DNA of 64,000 nt, taken from Sipunculus nudus. Taxonomy: Eukaryota > Annelida > Sipuncula > Golfingiida > Sipunculidae. The stretch spans positions 35,071,176-35,135,175 of the forward strand of contig CM049311.1 of the NCBI GenBank assembly GCA_026874595.1, given 5' to 3'. A model generated the notes under the pieces. It was not told the origin of the DNA, searched no databases, and saw only the letters and a list, made by a program, of their open reading frames with translations. Positions 10,825 through 22,594 of this stretch are shown here, piece by piece. The stretch's first letter is position 1. Each line of letters opens with the position of its first letter. A program made the position numbers and the translations under genes.

Positions 10825-11204
10825 TGTACAGAAAAACATTTGTTGATCGTCAAATAATAGAATTATGTGGCTAGATGGATGCTGTGTATAATCGTATCAT
10901 ATAAAGAGCATTAGTTGTGTGCAAAATACACTGAGGTGGATCATGCTGGAGTCGTTTTATTCTTATCGGTCCATTCCTGCCGTGATATTGACTCGTTGTG
11001 AGTGGTATATTTCCTGGTATCTAGTGAAACGATTACTTCCATCAGTCATAACAAATCTACGTATCAATGACTGTCAAATTGCCATCTTGCAATGGTTGAA
11101 CTTGAGATTTTTATTACGAATGGATCTAAATTATTTATACAGCCAAAAGCCCAGCGTGCATCGTCTGTTATAAATGATCACGACTGGTCCATAAAACCGG
11201 TTGT
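9858..11204. other. No gene seen; AT microsatellites
   Basis: AT-rich sequence with (AT)n at about 10,425-10,437 and a longer run at about 10,780-10,822. Short open frames such as 10,919-11,173 show no recognisable motif. Confidence 0.5.
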
Positions 11205-12570
11205 CATGGAAGAAGTGCTGATACAAAAAAGACCTTTTGACATTTATGACCGTTGATGATAAGATAAAGAGTGCAATTTAAAGGCCACGTGTCTTGCTGC
11301 AGTTCAAAAGTATCTTCTCGCCGGTTACCTTTATTCCTTGCCTCTTGCAAATTACATTTATGGGAAACCGACAAGCTGACTGCAGAGGTACTATGTGTCT
11401 CAAAGAACTATTACAGATCAAAATAGAAAATAATCGTGGGTCATTCATAGTTGCTGTGCGTCTGTTATCAGCAAAACGTTTGCACAGACTGAGTATCAGT
11501 TGCATGAAAGGGACCATATGCCTTATTTTCTCTTAAAGAAGTTAACTAATTTGAACATGAAGTTGATTATTTCTTACAAATACTCTATTGCAGTTTGATC
11601 GATACCATTGAATAGTGGAATTACTTTAAAACCGGAGATGATTGTTCTTGCCATTTGTCCTAATGACTAATCTGGCTTTTTTGGGATAGAGCAAAGGACT
11701 CAAAGCTAGGAGGTTGTGAGTTTGAAGCTTAGCCGAGACGGTTATGTTTTTAACGTTTGGCCCCACCCAGGGTGAGCGCTTCGCAGGATTACTGGGATGG
11801 CCGTGCCAGAAAGCCGTGTTTCATCTACAAACGAGTGCGCCTTTCGAGGATTCATCGGTGATATGACCCAGCAATATAGACGATTACTCACACGGGCCTC
11901 CAGGTGAAGAGGTTACCGGGTCTATATAACAGCGGAATATAAATTGAAAAGCGTTTGTCATTTCCCATTTACGTAGTCCGAAACCATAATTGATATCTGC
12001 AGGTGTACATATACCTAGTTAATCTACCATAACAAAATGTAGGCGATGACCTTCAACAAAAATTATCGTGCTGCCATGATTTGTATTCTCTTAAAACTTA
12101 GAGAGGGGTTATGCTAAGCCAAGGAGTAATGAATTTGCGTCCCCAGGGCACCTTTTTCCAAAACACTCTAAATAAAGCTGAAACTTTCTTTATATAATTA
12201 CTTATGGGAGGGAGCAGAACCATAATTTTTCTTACCTATTAAATTTAAAAAAAAATACTCTTTGGTGGTTTTCTTGCCAGCCAAACATGTCTCGACTTGA
12301 AATACCACTTTTGTCGATAACGTCGTCAGGAACACGATTCCTGTAACATCTCAACTTTCTAACTAACTCGTTTCATGATTGTAAGGGGGGACCCCTAAGA
12401 ATCTGCGATGAAAATGCTTTTCCCAATCCCAAAATACTGCGAACGGAGACGGCCTGGTGAACGTAATATTATAGCCGCTTCACTACCTGGTTACAATGAT
12501 CAGCTTTGTTTATTCAAATACAGGGACTCGACTGTGCGGATGCTGGTGAGAAAATTTGGGCTCCCTTTTT
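11205..12570. repeat. Segmental repeat block A, unit 1
   Basis: Matches 19,021-20,765 in the same orientation and order: AAGAAGTGCTGATACAAA here versus AAGAAGTGCCGATACAAA there, then CCGACAAGCTGACTG, GCAAAACGTTTGCACAGACT without break, and later the SINE-like stretch and the GCGAACGGAGACGGCCTGG segment. It starts the first of two colinear A-E units. Short open frames exist on both strands at 11,278-11,536 but are not conserved between the copies. Confidence 0.8.
11675..12062 (+). mobile_element. tRNA-related SINE-like repeat (copy 1)
   Basis: A degenerate tRNA-like head (GAGCAAAGGACTC near 11,690 as a poor box A; GAGTTTGAAGCTT near 11,718 as a poor box B) is followed by a body of about 300 bp. 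The body, with ACAAACGAGTGCGCCTTTCG as its most conserved part, recurs at 19,915-20,320 as part of duplicated block A, and independently at 49,340-49,728 where box B is better kept (GATTTCGAATCTC). Such repeats are copied by a LINE enzyme in trans. Family not identified. Confidence 0.45.
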
Positions 12571-14099
12571 TATCTGCCCACAATGAACAATGTGTCTTTG
12601 GTCCCATCCTAAATTTATGGTTTTGTTGATATGTTCTTTGTTTAATTAATTCATAATATGATGGATGGATATACTCTGTGAGGGTCATTATAAGATGAGA
12701 TCGCAAAAAATTAACCGTAGAGAAACAGCGAAAAGTCGAAAATGGCGAAACATTTACCTTGCGAATGTTAACCCAACTAGAATAACCGTCATAATTAGAG
12801 GTTCAGCGATCACAAGCGCGTCATTGGGAAATATATATAAATGCAATTTCAATTAATGCTTTCAGTCCGTTAACAATAAAGTATAATTTTAATTTAGCTT
12901 AGCAGGAGGAAAATCAGGCCCGGATACAATTACTATAGACGGTTTCAAATATGGTTGTATGTTAACATGACAGAAAGAAAAAAAAAAAACTATTCTATTT
13001 TTTTAAAAGATGATAATAGTCTCCATTTCTCTTTAATGATTAGGAAAGTTTTTGAACACTAATTTAATCAGCTCGGTATAACAGGGACTCATTTATAATA
13101 ACAATTAACGATAAGCCGGGTGTGGAAACGCACGAGGAAATTATGCTTCTCTTTCATGAAGTCATATGCATGCGTAAAATTAATGTCCATTCGGTTTAGG
13201 CTGCAGCCTGCCACCCAAACATCGATATTATTCTCTTGAAACATTGGGGCAGCAGTACAAGCAATAGGGTTCAAATCAATTGTAAGTTAAGCAAATGTTC
13301 TCTTCATTTCTTCATCCGCAGTGCGTTATGTTTTCCTGTCTGTCAAATTGTTATTCGCACAATTTTGATAAAAAAAAGTTACCACATCCTGAGTCAGAAA
13401 CTAAAAATTATTAAATTATCTGAACTAAACTTACAAATTAGTATGCCAAAATAATTGATAACAAAGCCTTTAAAATCACAACATTGAACAAATATCACTG
13501 ATTTGAAGTTATCCTGTTAGAAACGTCATGGGAGACTGCCATAGACTAAAAGAAAGAGGGCACATTTTTCTGCGTGAATATATGTAGTGACACATGCCAC
13601 TATTTATAAACAAAATATGAATGCTTTTATTTGATATAATCCCACTGAGCCAGTGTTATGAGTCTCCCCTTGGAACAGCTGTTTATCGTGGTTATATGTA
13701 CCGGCCCGTTTATTAAAAAAAGTCATGCGAGTCATGTGTTACGGCTAATTCGAATACAGTTCAGATAAAACCCTGAGGCATATTCAAATTCGTCATGAAT
13801 ATACTTTTAAAGAGAACATGTTAGATATAAAAAATTTCATATATGATTCTAATTGGATAAACTTTTAATCAACGAAATTCATATGTAAATTAAGTTGAAG
13901 ACATGATTTTTTAAAAAACATTATAGGTATTTGAATATATTTTTGAATATTCACTTATTGTATCATATCGTAAATTAGGAAATCGAAAAAAAAAAACAAA
14001 GTACTTTTTATGTCGGGCTTTGGATTTTACGAAAAAGACAGAGTCATATAGGTCAACTATCATTTTGTTCGTATGTCAATTGGCGTAACAATCAACAAT

Positions 14100-14185
<86 letters not shown>

Positions 14186-14291
14186 TATCATGTCTTAAAA
14201 AACTTTTTATTCAAATAACTTTTTTTTCATATCTTTGACATTCTAAAAGTCACAATAAAAGACAGTGGGATATATTGCCTGCGTGATTGAG

Positions 14292-14348
<57 letters not shown>

Positions 14349-14480
14349 TATATAAAACGCACTGCTTGTATAATTCATAAATACTGATAATTTATTTTTA
14401 TTATGAGTCAAGTATCATAGAATGCGCAGAATAGCCGCCATTGTTAAAGTGACACAGGTATAAAGAGGGAAAAACAAGAA
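12571..14480. repeat. Segmental repeat block B, unit 1
   Basis: Colinear with 26,696-27,981 and 31,796-33,575. Shared landmarks are TCTGCCCACAATG, ATGCTTTCAGTYCGTTAACAATAAAG, AAATCAGGCCCGRATA, GATAAGCCGGGTGTGG-like text, CTTTCATGAAGT/AA, the CT-then-TA microsatellite and AATAGCCGCCATTGTT. A short frame on both strands is kept in the two 27-32 kb copies but is broken here, so I see no gene. Confidence 0.85.
14104..14183. repeat. Compound (CT)n-(TA)n microsatellite
   Basis: CT repeats pass directly into TA repeats. The same compound tract sits at the matching place in block B'' (33,238-33,315), so the tract predates the duplication. A separate (TA)n lies at 14,296-14,353. Confidence 0.95.
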
Positions 14481-14574
14481 GAAAAATTTCAATCAACGTT
14501 TTTGTTCTGGGGGGGGGGGCCTAAGAAGGCCACTACCCAAATGTGGATGTAGAAATATAAAGCCCGATCTTTAC

Positions 14575-15420
14575 TATATAAGCTGGGAATTACGTTGCGG
14601 TCTACTTCACATTTTGTGTGTTATTGCTAATGTTTTTCTTAAAAGGAGACTAAATCAGTAAAGATACACTGTAGCTGAAAGGCTTTTTGATATGTGGGAT
14701 ACAACAGCAACCATTTTAATTATATTTTTGCAAGTATCACAGTTTATAAAATCTATAATTTTGGGGGGGATTATTTAAAAATTTCTTCAGATAAATAAAA
14801 CGTAACATTACAACCAATTCCTTACGTGAATCGACTGTTATAGCTGGTCATGCCTAATCGGTTATAATAGAAAAAAACTGTTGAAATAAGGAAGACATTT
14901 TATTATACAAAGAAGTCACTTTGACCTTTACAAATGCTACTGATCAAATACTGAATGAACGGGAACCATTAGAAGAGTACCATGTCCCTCGGACCCTAAT
15001 GTATGGTTGGCAGATGTGTTTTTGTTCATGGTCCAGTTTGTCTGGAAAAAGGATTACCAGATTACAAAGAAAACCGTTTAAACGTATTGTTCCGTGCTCT
15101 GTAAATATACATACGAACAGAAAGATAAATAATCAAAGGTATCCTAGATTTATTATTATGTGCCTGGTACTGGTATAGGTTGTCTGTGTACAACTAATTT
15201 CGGATCTTGGGTAACAGCATAAAAGACCGAGCTTCAGTAGCTCTGACAGATACTTTAAAAGTCTAGCCTGTTTCATCCTTTGTAATAACAAACCTAAATG
15301 TGAATGCAGTGCAGTTGTTGGTATGTGGAGCTTTAGATCACTGATCTAGTTGTTTCTTTGGGCAATTTCTGGGGTTTTATCAGTCTGAAACCTCGGACCT
15401 CGCTAGGCTTTTCTTTTCAA
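14575..15420. repeat. Segmental repeat block C, unit 1
   Basis: Matches 37,980-39,080: GGAGACTAAATCAGTAAA, CCTTACGTGAATCGACTG, CATGCCTAATCGGTTAT, GAGTACCATGTCC and CATAAAAGACCGAGCTTCAG are shared in order. In unit 2 part of it is doubled in tandem. The open frame at 14,921-15,178 is not conserved there. Confidence 0.85.
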
Positions 15421-16175
15421 TTGTCTTTTATTAAATGCGAAAATGTTAACACTTTTTATATGATCTCGCATATTTGTCTCGTCCCATGACTCTTTATTCC
15501 AATTCGCTCTGCTCCTCTCCATCAACGTCACGAGTACGGCACTACAGTTTAAATAGTGTATGGTTCCAAATAGGAGCTAGGAGCCTTTGGAATCGTATGA
15601 GTAACTTTTTATCCGATGTCAACGTAAAATAGTACCTGTTTGTTGCCTTATGGTATTATATAAAACTTTTGAAAGGTTTTATAGCTCCAATGTAATGCTC
15701 AATTGCCTTACACATCCATAATTTTACAGGAGACCTAATGTTTACATAGATAAGAAGTCGCCATTATTGTATGAAGTATCACACAGTCCTGTGCTACGGG
15801 ATTAAGACTTGGACCCCACTCCTAAATTATCACTGTTTGATATGGAAAATGGGGGCGTTAATAGGGGAATGTACGGGTGACAGTCGATAAACGTCCGCTC
15901 ACAACAAGTTCCTAAAGTTTGGTCTGTTAAAATCAAGGCGGGCTTACAAGGATCTTAGGGGATAATTGTTCATTAAAATATTAAGGCAAGAAAGTGGTAA
16001 TGTTGACAGAAAGACTCATTTGCTACCAACGACACGACAAGATGTATTTCTATGTGTATATTTTGCACTTTTAGAGTTTTTTTGTGCCGTCTACGATTTC
16101 ACCATTACACGGCCACAGTATACTGGTCAGGGCCACAACTGTGATCTTATCAAAGTTATGGATTCCGCAACAACT
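15421..16175. other. No gene seen
   Basis: Mixed-composition DNA without a duplicate in unit 2 that I could find. A short open frame at 15,966-16,217 has no recognisable motif and overlaps the start of block D. Confidence 0.4.
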
Positions 16176-17337
16176 CGCATATCAAATACGACTGCAGTCA
16201 AAATTGACAGCCATTGAGGCAGGTTAACAGTTAAATAGCTTTCTTATCTTCTATAACAATCTTTATTCGTTTGTGTTAATTCATCACTCGTAACCTTATG
16301 TTAAGATAACCGACTGCATGTTAACCACAGTATTGATGCAATAGGCTGGATGGTCATTGTAGCGCATTCTCATCTATGACTTGAGTCACGATTCAGGTAC
16401 CCATTTACCATCTGAGCCTTGTATTCAACGCTATGGCTATGGTCGGTCATCTCCGCTATCTATGCATGCGGGAATTTAGTATTAAAGTGACAGCTTCAAA
16501 AACTGAGGCGAAAGGCCTCGAGTGACATCATATTGGGGAAATTAGGCACTTGCTGTTCGTCGACTGATTTCAATGTCCAGACTAGCCAGTCTTACAAATA
16601 CATAAAAATGGACACCTAGAGATGTTTTGAAGGGCACATTCCCCTCACGTTCTTGCCCATAATACCCAACAGAGGCGGTAGACTTTGCTGTTGAGATTTA
16701 GAGCTCACCTGTGAAAACACGTCGAGAAAACCTGCTGAACGATCTGAACTATCGGAAACTTATAAGAACCCACATGCGCCTCCAACAATTAGTAATGAGT
16801 TACACTCGAGAGTTGTAAACAACTGCGCAGCCGGTGGGGATGAATATAACACTTTATTATGCAACAACCCAAAAAAATGTGTAACCTGACCTGGATCAAA
16901 GCAAGTCAATATGAATTGGGATTTATAAAAGTCATTCCTAAAAAAGTGATATTAAGCCGAGTCTTGATTTGGTAATGACGTATAGATAATATGTTATATA
17001 TTATTATGGACATATCTTATCCACGAAAATTCTAAATTGTGTTGACATAACACCTTACAGATTAAAACGGGACTAGGGTGAAGGCAGATTATAGAGGATA
17101 ATAGTTACTGAAGATGCTATGAAAAGGTAACAAGTAAAACAGAAAAGAAACAACGTTATTTCATAGCTTTTATCAAAAGAGGATTACATCTTCCATTTTC
17201 CTTCATGGGTTTCAACATCTCTATAGACATCAGTTAGACGACTTAACTTATCAGAAGCTAATATCTAAAAAGCCGGATTGCTAGTGTCGTCATAATGATG
17301 AAACCTTGCTAAAATATGATCAAATTATTAAACAACA
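16176..17337. repeat. Segmental repeat block D, unit 1
   Basis: Matches 39,120-39,215 plus 41,280-42,297: ATCAAATACG, TAATTCATCACTCGTAACCT, GCTGGATGGTCATTGTAGCG, GCTATGGCTATGGTCGG, AACAACTGCG and TCAAAAGAGGATTA appear in the same order. Two exon-like frames inside it show mostly non-synonymous changes between copies and are therefore unlikely to be coding. Confidence 0.85.
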
Positions 17338-19020
17338 GGAGAATTTAGGGACAACCCCCCCCCCCCCAAAAAAAAAAACAACTGTCTCCAAGCTATAGAT
17401 TTCTCTAAGTAAGAGAAAAGTAACGATGTTTAGTAGACTTTCCGATAGGTAAGCTGTAAAAAGGAGTTAACCGTTACATAAGCATAAGCTCGTCTTTTAA
17501 TTGTGTAATTAGAGAAACTACCATGTTAATTATAAATTAATTGACGTCTTGTGTCTGTCATGTCTAGCAGAACTATATGAAACCTTATATTGATGGGGTT
17601 GATGAGAAATGTTGCAACTATAATCAAAATATAAAGCGGTCGGTATTTTCGATGAAAAAAACATAATTATACAACAATGTATGTATAACTGTTTTTATGT
17701 ATGCATGTATTTTAGTTTCAGTTCTTTCATATTTGCTTTTTTAACTGTGTACTTATCGATATCATCTTGACCAGGACCCTATTGAAAAACAGCTTTTGCT
17801 GAATAGGCTATCCTGGTTAAATATGTATTATAAATGAATAAATAAATAAATAAATAAAAACAATAGCGTCATTTTGACCCTCAGACATTAGAGAGTCTAT
17901 CAAGATATCAGAATGCCTTAATAAGGGTCAGGCGAGATCCGCATTGTAAGGCTCTATTAGGCTGCAAATATTTGCAATTAACAGCTTAAAGCACGATCAA
18001 ATTAACAGTTAACTGTCAGGTACGTTGCACGCAGATCATATCTACATAAAGCCAGGTATTCACCTATATTTTCAACAAAATTTATGTAGTTTCTTGCTTA
18101 TTCGGCGTAAATACTAAATAAACTCTAGGTAATTTCTGTGAAGATAACTTTTTATAATGCCTGTGAGACGAATGTAGTGATTTATCCACAAGCTGTTAGT
18201 AAACAACGCAATGTTAACAGACGAAAAATAAAATGCAACTTAAGGTCGTTGGTTACAACTGTGCGGAAGCTGAAGGTTAGAGGAATTGTCTTTAGTTAAA
18301 AGACACCAGATATCGTAACAGACCATTTTAAGGGTTCTTTTTTCTTCTTTTTCTTTAATACTCTTCTTCTACATTCTGAAAATGTTGCATTTGTTTTAAG
18401 ACATTGTTAGGTTTGCAATGGGGGCGCGTTTCTGAGCATATAAAACCTTCTTCATCAAATATCCTTTTTATTTCAGCTCATTTTACTTCATTACTCTCTC
18501 TATTATAGTGGGAGAATCCCAAAAGGTCAAACATAGTATTACAATGTTATTTCTAACTCGGCTTTGATATGCCTATTTTTAATCACTGCAGAGTATTCAG
18601 ATACAAGCCCCAAAACCAGCTGCTGCCAAGTAAAAGGTGAGTAAAGGTACAAGAAAATTAATGGTGTTGGGTAAACCTCCCGATGTGCTAGCTATAAAAC
18701 AAGGTAACAGTTACATAAGCAAGAGTTCCCATTTTAGATACCTGATAAGATACACTATCAGGAAAATTATAGAAACTTATTGACGTCATGTGTCTCTCAT
18801 GTCTAGCAGAAATATATGACACCTCATTTTTATGGAGTTAATGAGAAACGTTGCAACAATAATCCAAGATATATAGCCTGCCGGTATCCCATGAACAAAA
18901 GACATCATTATAACAAAAGCGACATTTCGACCCTCTGACTTTAGAGAGTCAATCAAGTTGTCAGAATGCCTTGATAAGGGTCTTGAATGGGTCATTATAT
19001 CGGTCAAGGAAGAAGTGCCG
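17338..19020. repeat. Segmental repeat block E, unit 1 (two tandem sub-units)
   Basis: Two sub-units, starting near 17,345 and 18,597, share CCGTTACATAAGC-like text, GACGTCWTGTGTCTSTCATG, GTCTAGCAGAA and a segment beginning TTAGAGAGTC. The matching region in unit 2 (43,246-45,450) has three sub-units. The sequence GGGGGCGCGTTTCTGAGCATAT also recurs. No coding sequence is recognised. Confidence 0.8.
17679..17858 (+). mobile_element. LINE 3'-end fragment with (AAAT)n tail and 6-bp target-site duplication
   Basis: A 180-bp insert interrupts block E sub-unit 1 and is absent from the matching places at about 43,580, 43,762 and 18,900. It is flanked by AACAAT at 17,673-17,678 and 17,859-17,864. 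It ends in AATG followed by repeated AAAT, and just before this it carries a stem-loop (CCTATT...CAGC-TTTT-GCTG-AATAGG, about 17,779-17,808). A hairpin followed by a short tandem tail is typical of CR1/L2-type non-LTR 3' ends. The copy is heavily 5'-truncated. Confidence 0.75.
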
Positions 19021-19407
19021 ATACAAAGAAGACCTTTTAACATTTATGACCGTTGAAGATAATATAAAAAGACGGCCATTTAAAGGTACCATGTCCTGCT
19101 GCAGGTCAACAGTTTCTCCCCGAAGGTGACCATTATTCCTTGCCTGTTGTAAATTCAAGTTTATAATCTGCCTTGAAACCGACAAGCTGACTGTAGAGGT
19201 ACTATGTGTGTCTCCAAGAACTATAACAGATCAAGACTGAAAATAATCGTTGTATATTCATTGTTGCTGTGCGTCTGTGATCAGCAAAACGTTTGCACAG
19301 ACTGAGTATCAGTTGCATGAAAGGGGACCATATGCTTAATTTGTCGTATATTTTGTAAATACCTAGAATAATTTTGTCTCTGGTGCGTGTCGAAATTGTG
19401 ATGTGGA

Positions 19408-19708
19408 GTCTCAGGGCTCCAGTACATCTATTTCTATAACATTTTCACAGGAAAATTATTCTGTTAGATTAAGGAATCCAAACCGTCTGTCATGCGAAGA
19501 TTTAAAGATAAACTATAGAAGAGATAAGGAAATGTCACATAAAACCACCTGTCAAAACTTTTCAGAGAATATTTTACCGAATTATACGACGCTCATTCTC
19601 AGGGCTCCAATACATCTATTTCTATAACATATTCACAAGATAATTTTTCTGTTAGATTAAGGAATCCAAACCGTCTGTCGCGCGAAGATTTGCAGATAAA
19701 TTATAGAA
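19408..19708 (+). repeat. Tandem pair of an exon-like 112-bp segment
   Basis: Segments 19,408-19,519 and 19,597-19,708 are near-identical, 189 bp apart, with no indels. Both are open in the same reading phase and share the peptide stretch SVRLRNPNRLS; differences elsewhere are mostly conservative (F/Y, E/D, K/Q) plus four synonymous changes. Acceptor-like TCTCAG precedes or overlaps each. They could be a duplicated exon remnant carried in block A'. No family recognised. Confidence 0.4.
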
Positions 19709-19914
19709 CAGAAAAGGAAGACACATGACACCATCTGTTGCGACTTGTTCGATTGTTGTCCTAACTGGGACAAGTTTATTTTTCTTTTAGAGTAGTTAAG
19801 TTATTGGAACAGAAAGTTGATTAATTATTACAAATACTCTATTGCAGTTTGATTGATACAATTGAATAGTGGAATTACACTGAAATCAGAGATGATTGTT
19901 CTTGCCATTTGTCC

Positions 19915-20320
19915 TTATGACTAATCTGCCTTTTAGGGATAGAACAAAGGACTCATAGCCGGGAGGTTGTGAGTTTGAAGCTTAGCCGAGGCGATGAGAT
20001 TTATCACGTTTGGCCCCACCTGGGGTGAGCGCTTCGCAGGCTTAATGTGATGGCCGTCCAAGAAAGCCGTGTTTCATCTACAAACGAGTGCGTCTTTCGG
20101 GGATTTATCGGTGATATGACCCAGCAATGTAGACGATTACATACCCAGGATCCGCAGTTCCAGTAGTCACCGGGCCTGGAGTAACACCGGTTTTTAAAAC
20201 GAAAAGCGTGTGTCACTGCTGTGTAACGTAGTCCGAAACCGTAATGGATATTTGCAGATGTATATACACCCAGTTAATTTACCATTACAAGATGTAGGCG
20301 ATAACCTCCAACAAAAATAT
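19915..20320 (+). mobile_element. tRNA-related SINE-like repeat (copy 2)
   Basis: Duplicate of the copy at 11,675-12,062, carried along with block A'. The body motif ACAAACGAGTGCGTCTTTCG and GGAGGTTGTGAGTTTGAAGC are retained, so the SINE inserted before the A-E duplication. Confidence 0.45.
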
Positions 20321-20765
20321 CGGGCTGCAATGATTTGTTTTCTCTTTAACTTAGAGAGGGGTTGTGCTAAGCCAAAGAGTAATTAAATTGCGTCACCAGG
20401 GACACCTTTTTCCAAAGCGCTCTCAATAAACTGGAACATTTTTATTTAATAACTTACGGGAAGGTGCAGAACCATATATTTTCTTTTATTCTCGATTTAG
20501 AAAAATACTCTTGGGTGGCTTTCTAAATCCTAGGCGTGCCAGCCAAACATGTCTTGACTTGAATTACCACTTTTGTTGATAACGTCGACAGGAACACGCT
20601 TCCTTTTGCATCTCAGTGTTCTGCCTAACTCGTTTTTATGATTGAAAATGCTTTTTGGTTTCATATACTGCGAACGGAGACGGCCTGGTGAACGCAATAT
20701 GATAGCCGCTTCACCACATAGTTTCAATGATTAGCTTTGTTTATTGAAATACAGGGACTCGACCA

Positions 20766-21920
20766 TGTGGGATCGGTTTGATTATTGGGGTTGCTTTTTT
20801 GTTCGCGTGGGTTTAAAATTCGTAATGTTAGCGAATGGGATAATTTCGCAAAAAATAAAACCTTCGTGAATATGAGGCAAGTAAAGTAATAATATAATAG
20901 TACATCAGCCAGAGAGTTCATCGGTACCAAACAGGTGACAATTGCTATTCATGTTTTTTTTTAAAGGTGTATGTTTGTAGGTAATTAAAATGTCTGATAC
21001 CAGTATGAAAATGGTAGTTTTCTGTAAAATGTCAGCCTGTTATGAAATGTACTTGCACTAAAATTCCAATTTTGCGGTACATATACTGTTATATATATTA
21101 TTTAGTAATAACATCTTATATAATGTCTGTTTTAAAACAAGTTGGATGTCAGTTGATACAAGACAATAATAGCTTACATCTGGTGTGTTATTCATGTATA
21201 TAGCTTTCCAAATTCCAAAGATATGAATACTTTTCCTCGCCCTGTATCATAAAAATCAGTATAAATTTCAGCAAACTTTAAAAAAAAGCACAAGGTGTAT
21301 TTTTGATTAGACCAATCGTGACCGGTTTGGTTTTTATGAAGTGATTAATGAAGTCTGTAGTCTTTTAGCTAAAAAAAACATGGCTGGCACCCAACTAAAA
21401 ATTGTTTATTTGGGCGTGGTCACAGAAAGGTGTTATTCCGTGCTTTAGTTAGCCGATACATGTCCCATAGCCACCAACTGTTTGCAGAAACAATTAGTGC
21501 CTGGTTGATGTTTTTGAGTACTTTTGTGTCGTAACACCTATCGAACCCTGATTGGTAAATCCTCCCAATTATTCCATGCGGCTGCTATCGGGGGCTGATA
21601 TATAGAATTAAACTCGGATTTCGCAAGCCAAATGTCACACATGACGAATGCAGGCGCATGAACTCGGCTGGTTGGTTAAATATACGTTTTTGCATGTCTC
21701 AGGGTGAAAAAAAAAAAGAAAAGGGCGGCAAGTCTTTTTTAGCCGTATATTTTTATTTGTAAGTTTTTGTTTTATTGGTGCATTAGTCACTTGTGATATC
21801 GTACAAACGAGACCGACATATCTGCACTTCTGGCCGAATTCCCCAAATTTATCAAATCAAGGCAAGAGCAGTAAATATACCAACACCATTTTGCTTGGGT
21901 TGCACCATAAATAAATGATA
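20766..21920. other. No gene seen
   Basis: First part of the extra DNA of unit 2 that is missing between blocks A and B in unit 1. No recognisable coding frame, repeat partner or RNA gene. Confidence 0.4.
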
Positions 21921-21923
21921 TTA

Positions 21924-22261
21924 GGCCAAAATAAAAAAAAGTATGGTTCTCAGGCACTTTTTTTCAGAAATCAATGCGGGCGGGCGTTTTTTTTTAATTT
22001 TAATTTTTTTGGTATGTTTCGATATAAATTTCAAATGATAAGGGTAAAGCATGAAAACAACAGTTTTATTTTGCTAAATAAGTAAAAGCACTACAAAACA
22101 AAGGAAATTGTATGGTTTTATCTTCTTGAAAGTAAAGTCGGAGCAGCAGCAGCTCAAAATTGAAAAGTTTTTATTGAAAATCAAAATAAAAAGTTTTGAT
22201 GCGGGGGTTTAAAATTGATGCGGGCTGTGCCTGAGAACCATACCTTTAATTTTTTTTGGCC
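21924..22261. mobile_element. 338-bp MITE, PIF/Harbinger-like (Tourist type)
   Basis: Terminal inverted repeats 21,924-21,957 and 22,227-22,261 share GGCCAAAAWAAA-type starts and the exact inner part GTATGGTTCTCAGGCAC. The element is flanked by TTA on both sides (21,921-21,923 and 22,262-22,264). A TWA 3-bp target duplication and TIRs starting GGCC are typical of PIF/Harbinger elements and their MITEs. No coding capacity. Subterminal GCGGGCG and GATGCGGGC motifs lie just inside each end. Confidence 0.8.
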
Positions 22262-22397
22262 TTAGAGTTTGCCTTTTTGTCAGGACTAACTGTGAAGCAG
22301 AGCAGTAAGATATTCATTCTGAGTTGCCTCTTTTTATACTGTTGATATTTTTAATAGGATAGATTTCTAAATAAATACCACTTTCCGTAACGGAAAC

Positions 22398-22594
22398 TAG
22401 ATGTTTGTTACCAGTTTGCTATATTGCAAGTAAGTGCATGACTTATCCTGTTCCGGTTTAATGTTAATACAAGGTCTCCGATGTTTATTTGAACCGTGGG
22501 GCAAACAGAGTTTTAACATGATTATATACCAGTCTGCTATATTGCCAGCACGTGCATGGCTCATCCTGTTCTGGTTTATGTAAATACAAAGTCT
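22398..22594. repeat. Short direct repeat at the left edge of the 5-kb duplication
   Basis: Segments of about 75 bp at 22,398-22,474 and 22,520-22,594 share ACCAGTYTGCTATATTGC, GTGCATG and TCCTGTTC-GGTTTA. A third related copy stands at 27,987-28,062, the left edge of the second duplicate. Confidence 0.75.

Larger units (their letters stand above)
19021..20765. repeat. Segmental repeat block A', start of unit 2
   Basis: Second copy of block A (11,205-12,570). It differs by an extra segment at about 19,350-19,795 that contains its own tandem duplication. The match ends near 20,765, where unit 1 passes directly into block B but unit 2 has about 5.9 kb of other DNA first. Confidence 0.8.

Noticed and set aside
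16690-16890. Exon-like plus-strand frame in block D (ERSELSETYKNPH... with no ATG), with a related frame near 41,740
   Set aside because: The paralogue has a 1-base indel and most differences are non-synonymous and non-conservative, so there is no sign of protein-level selection.
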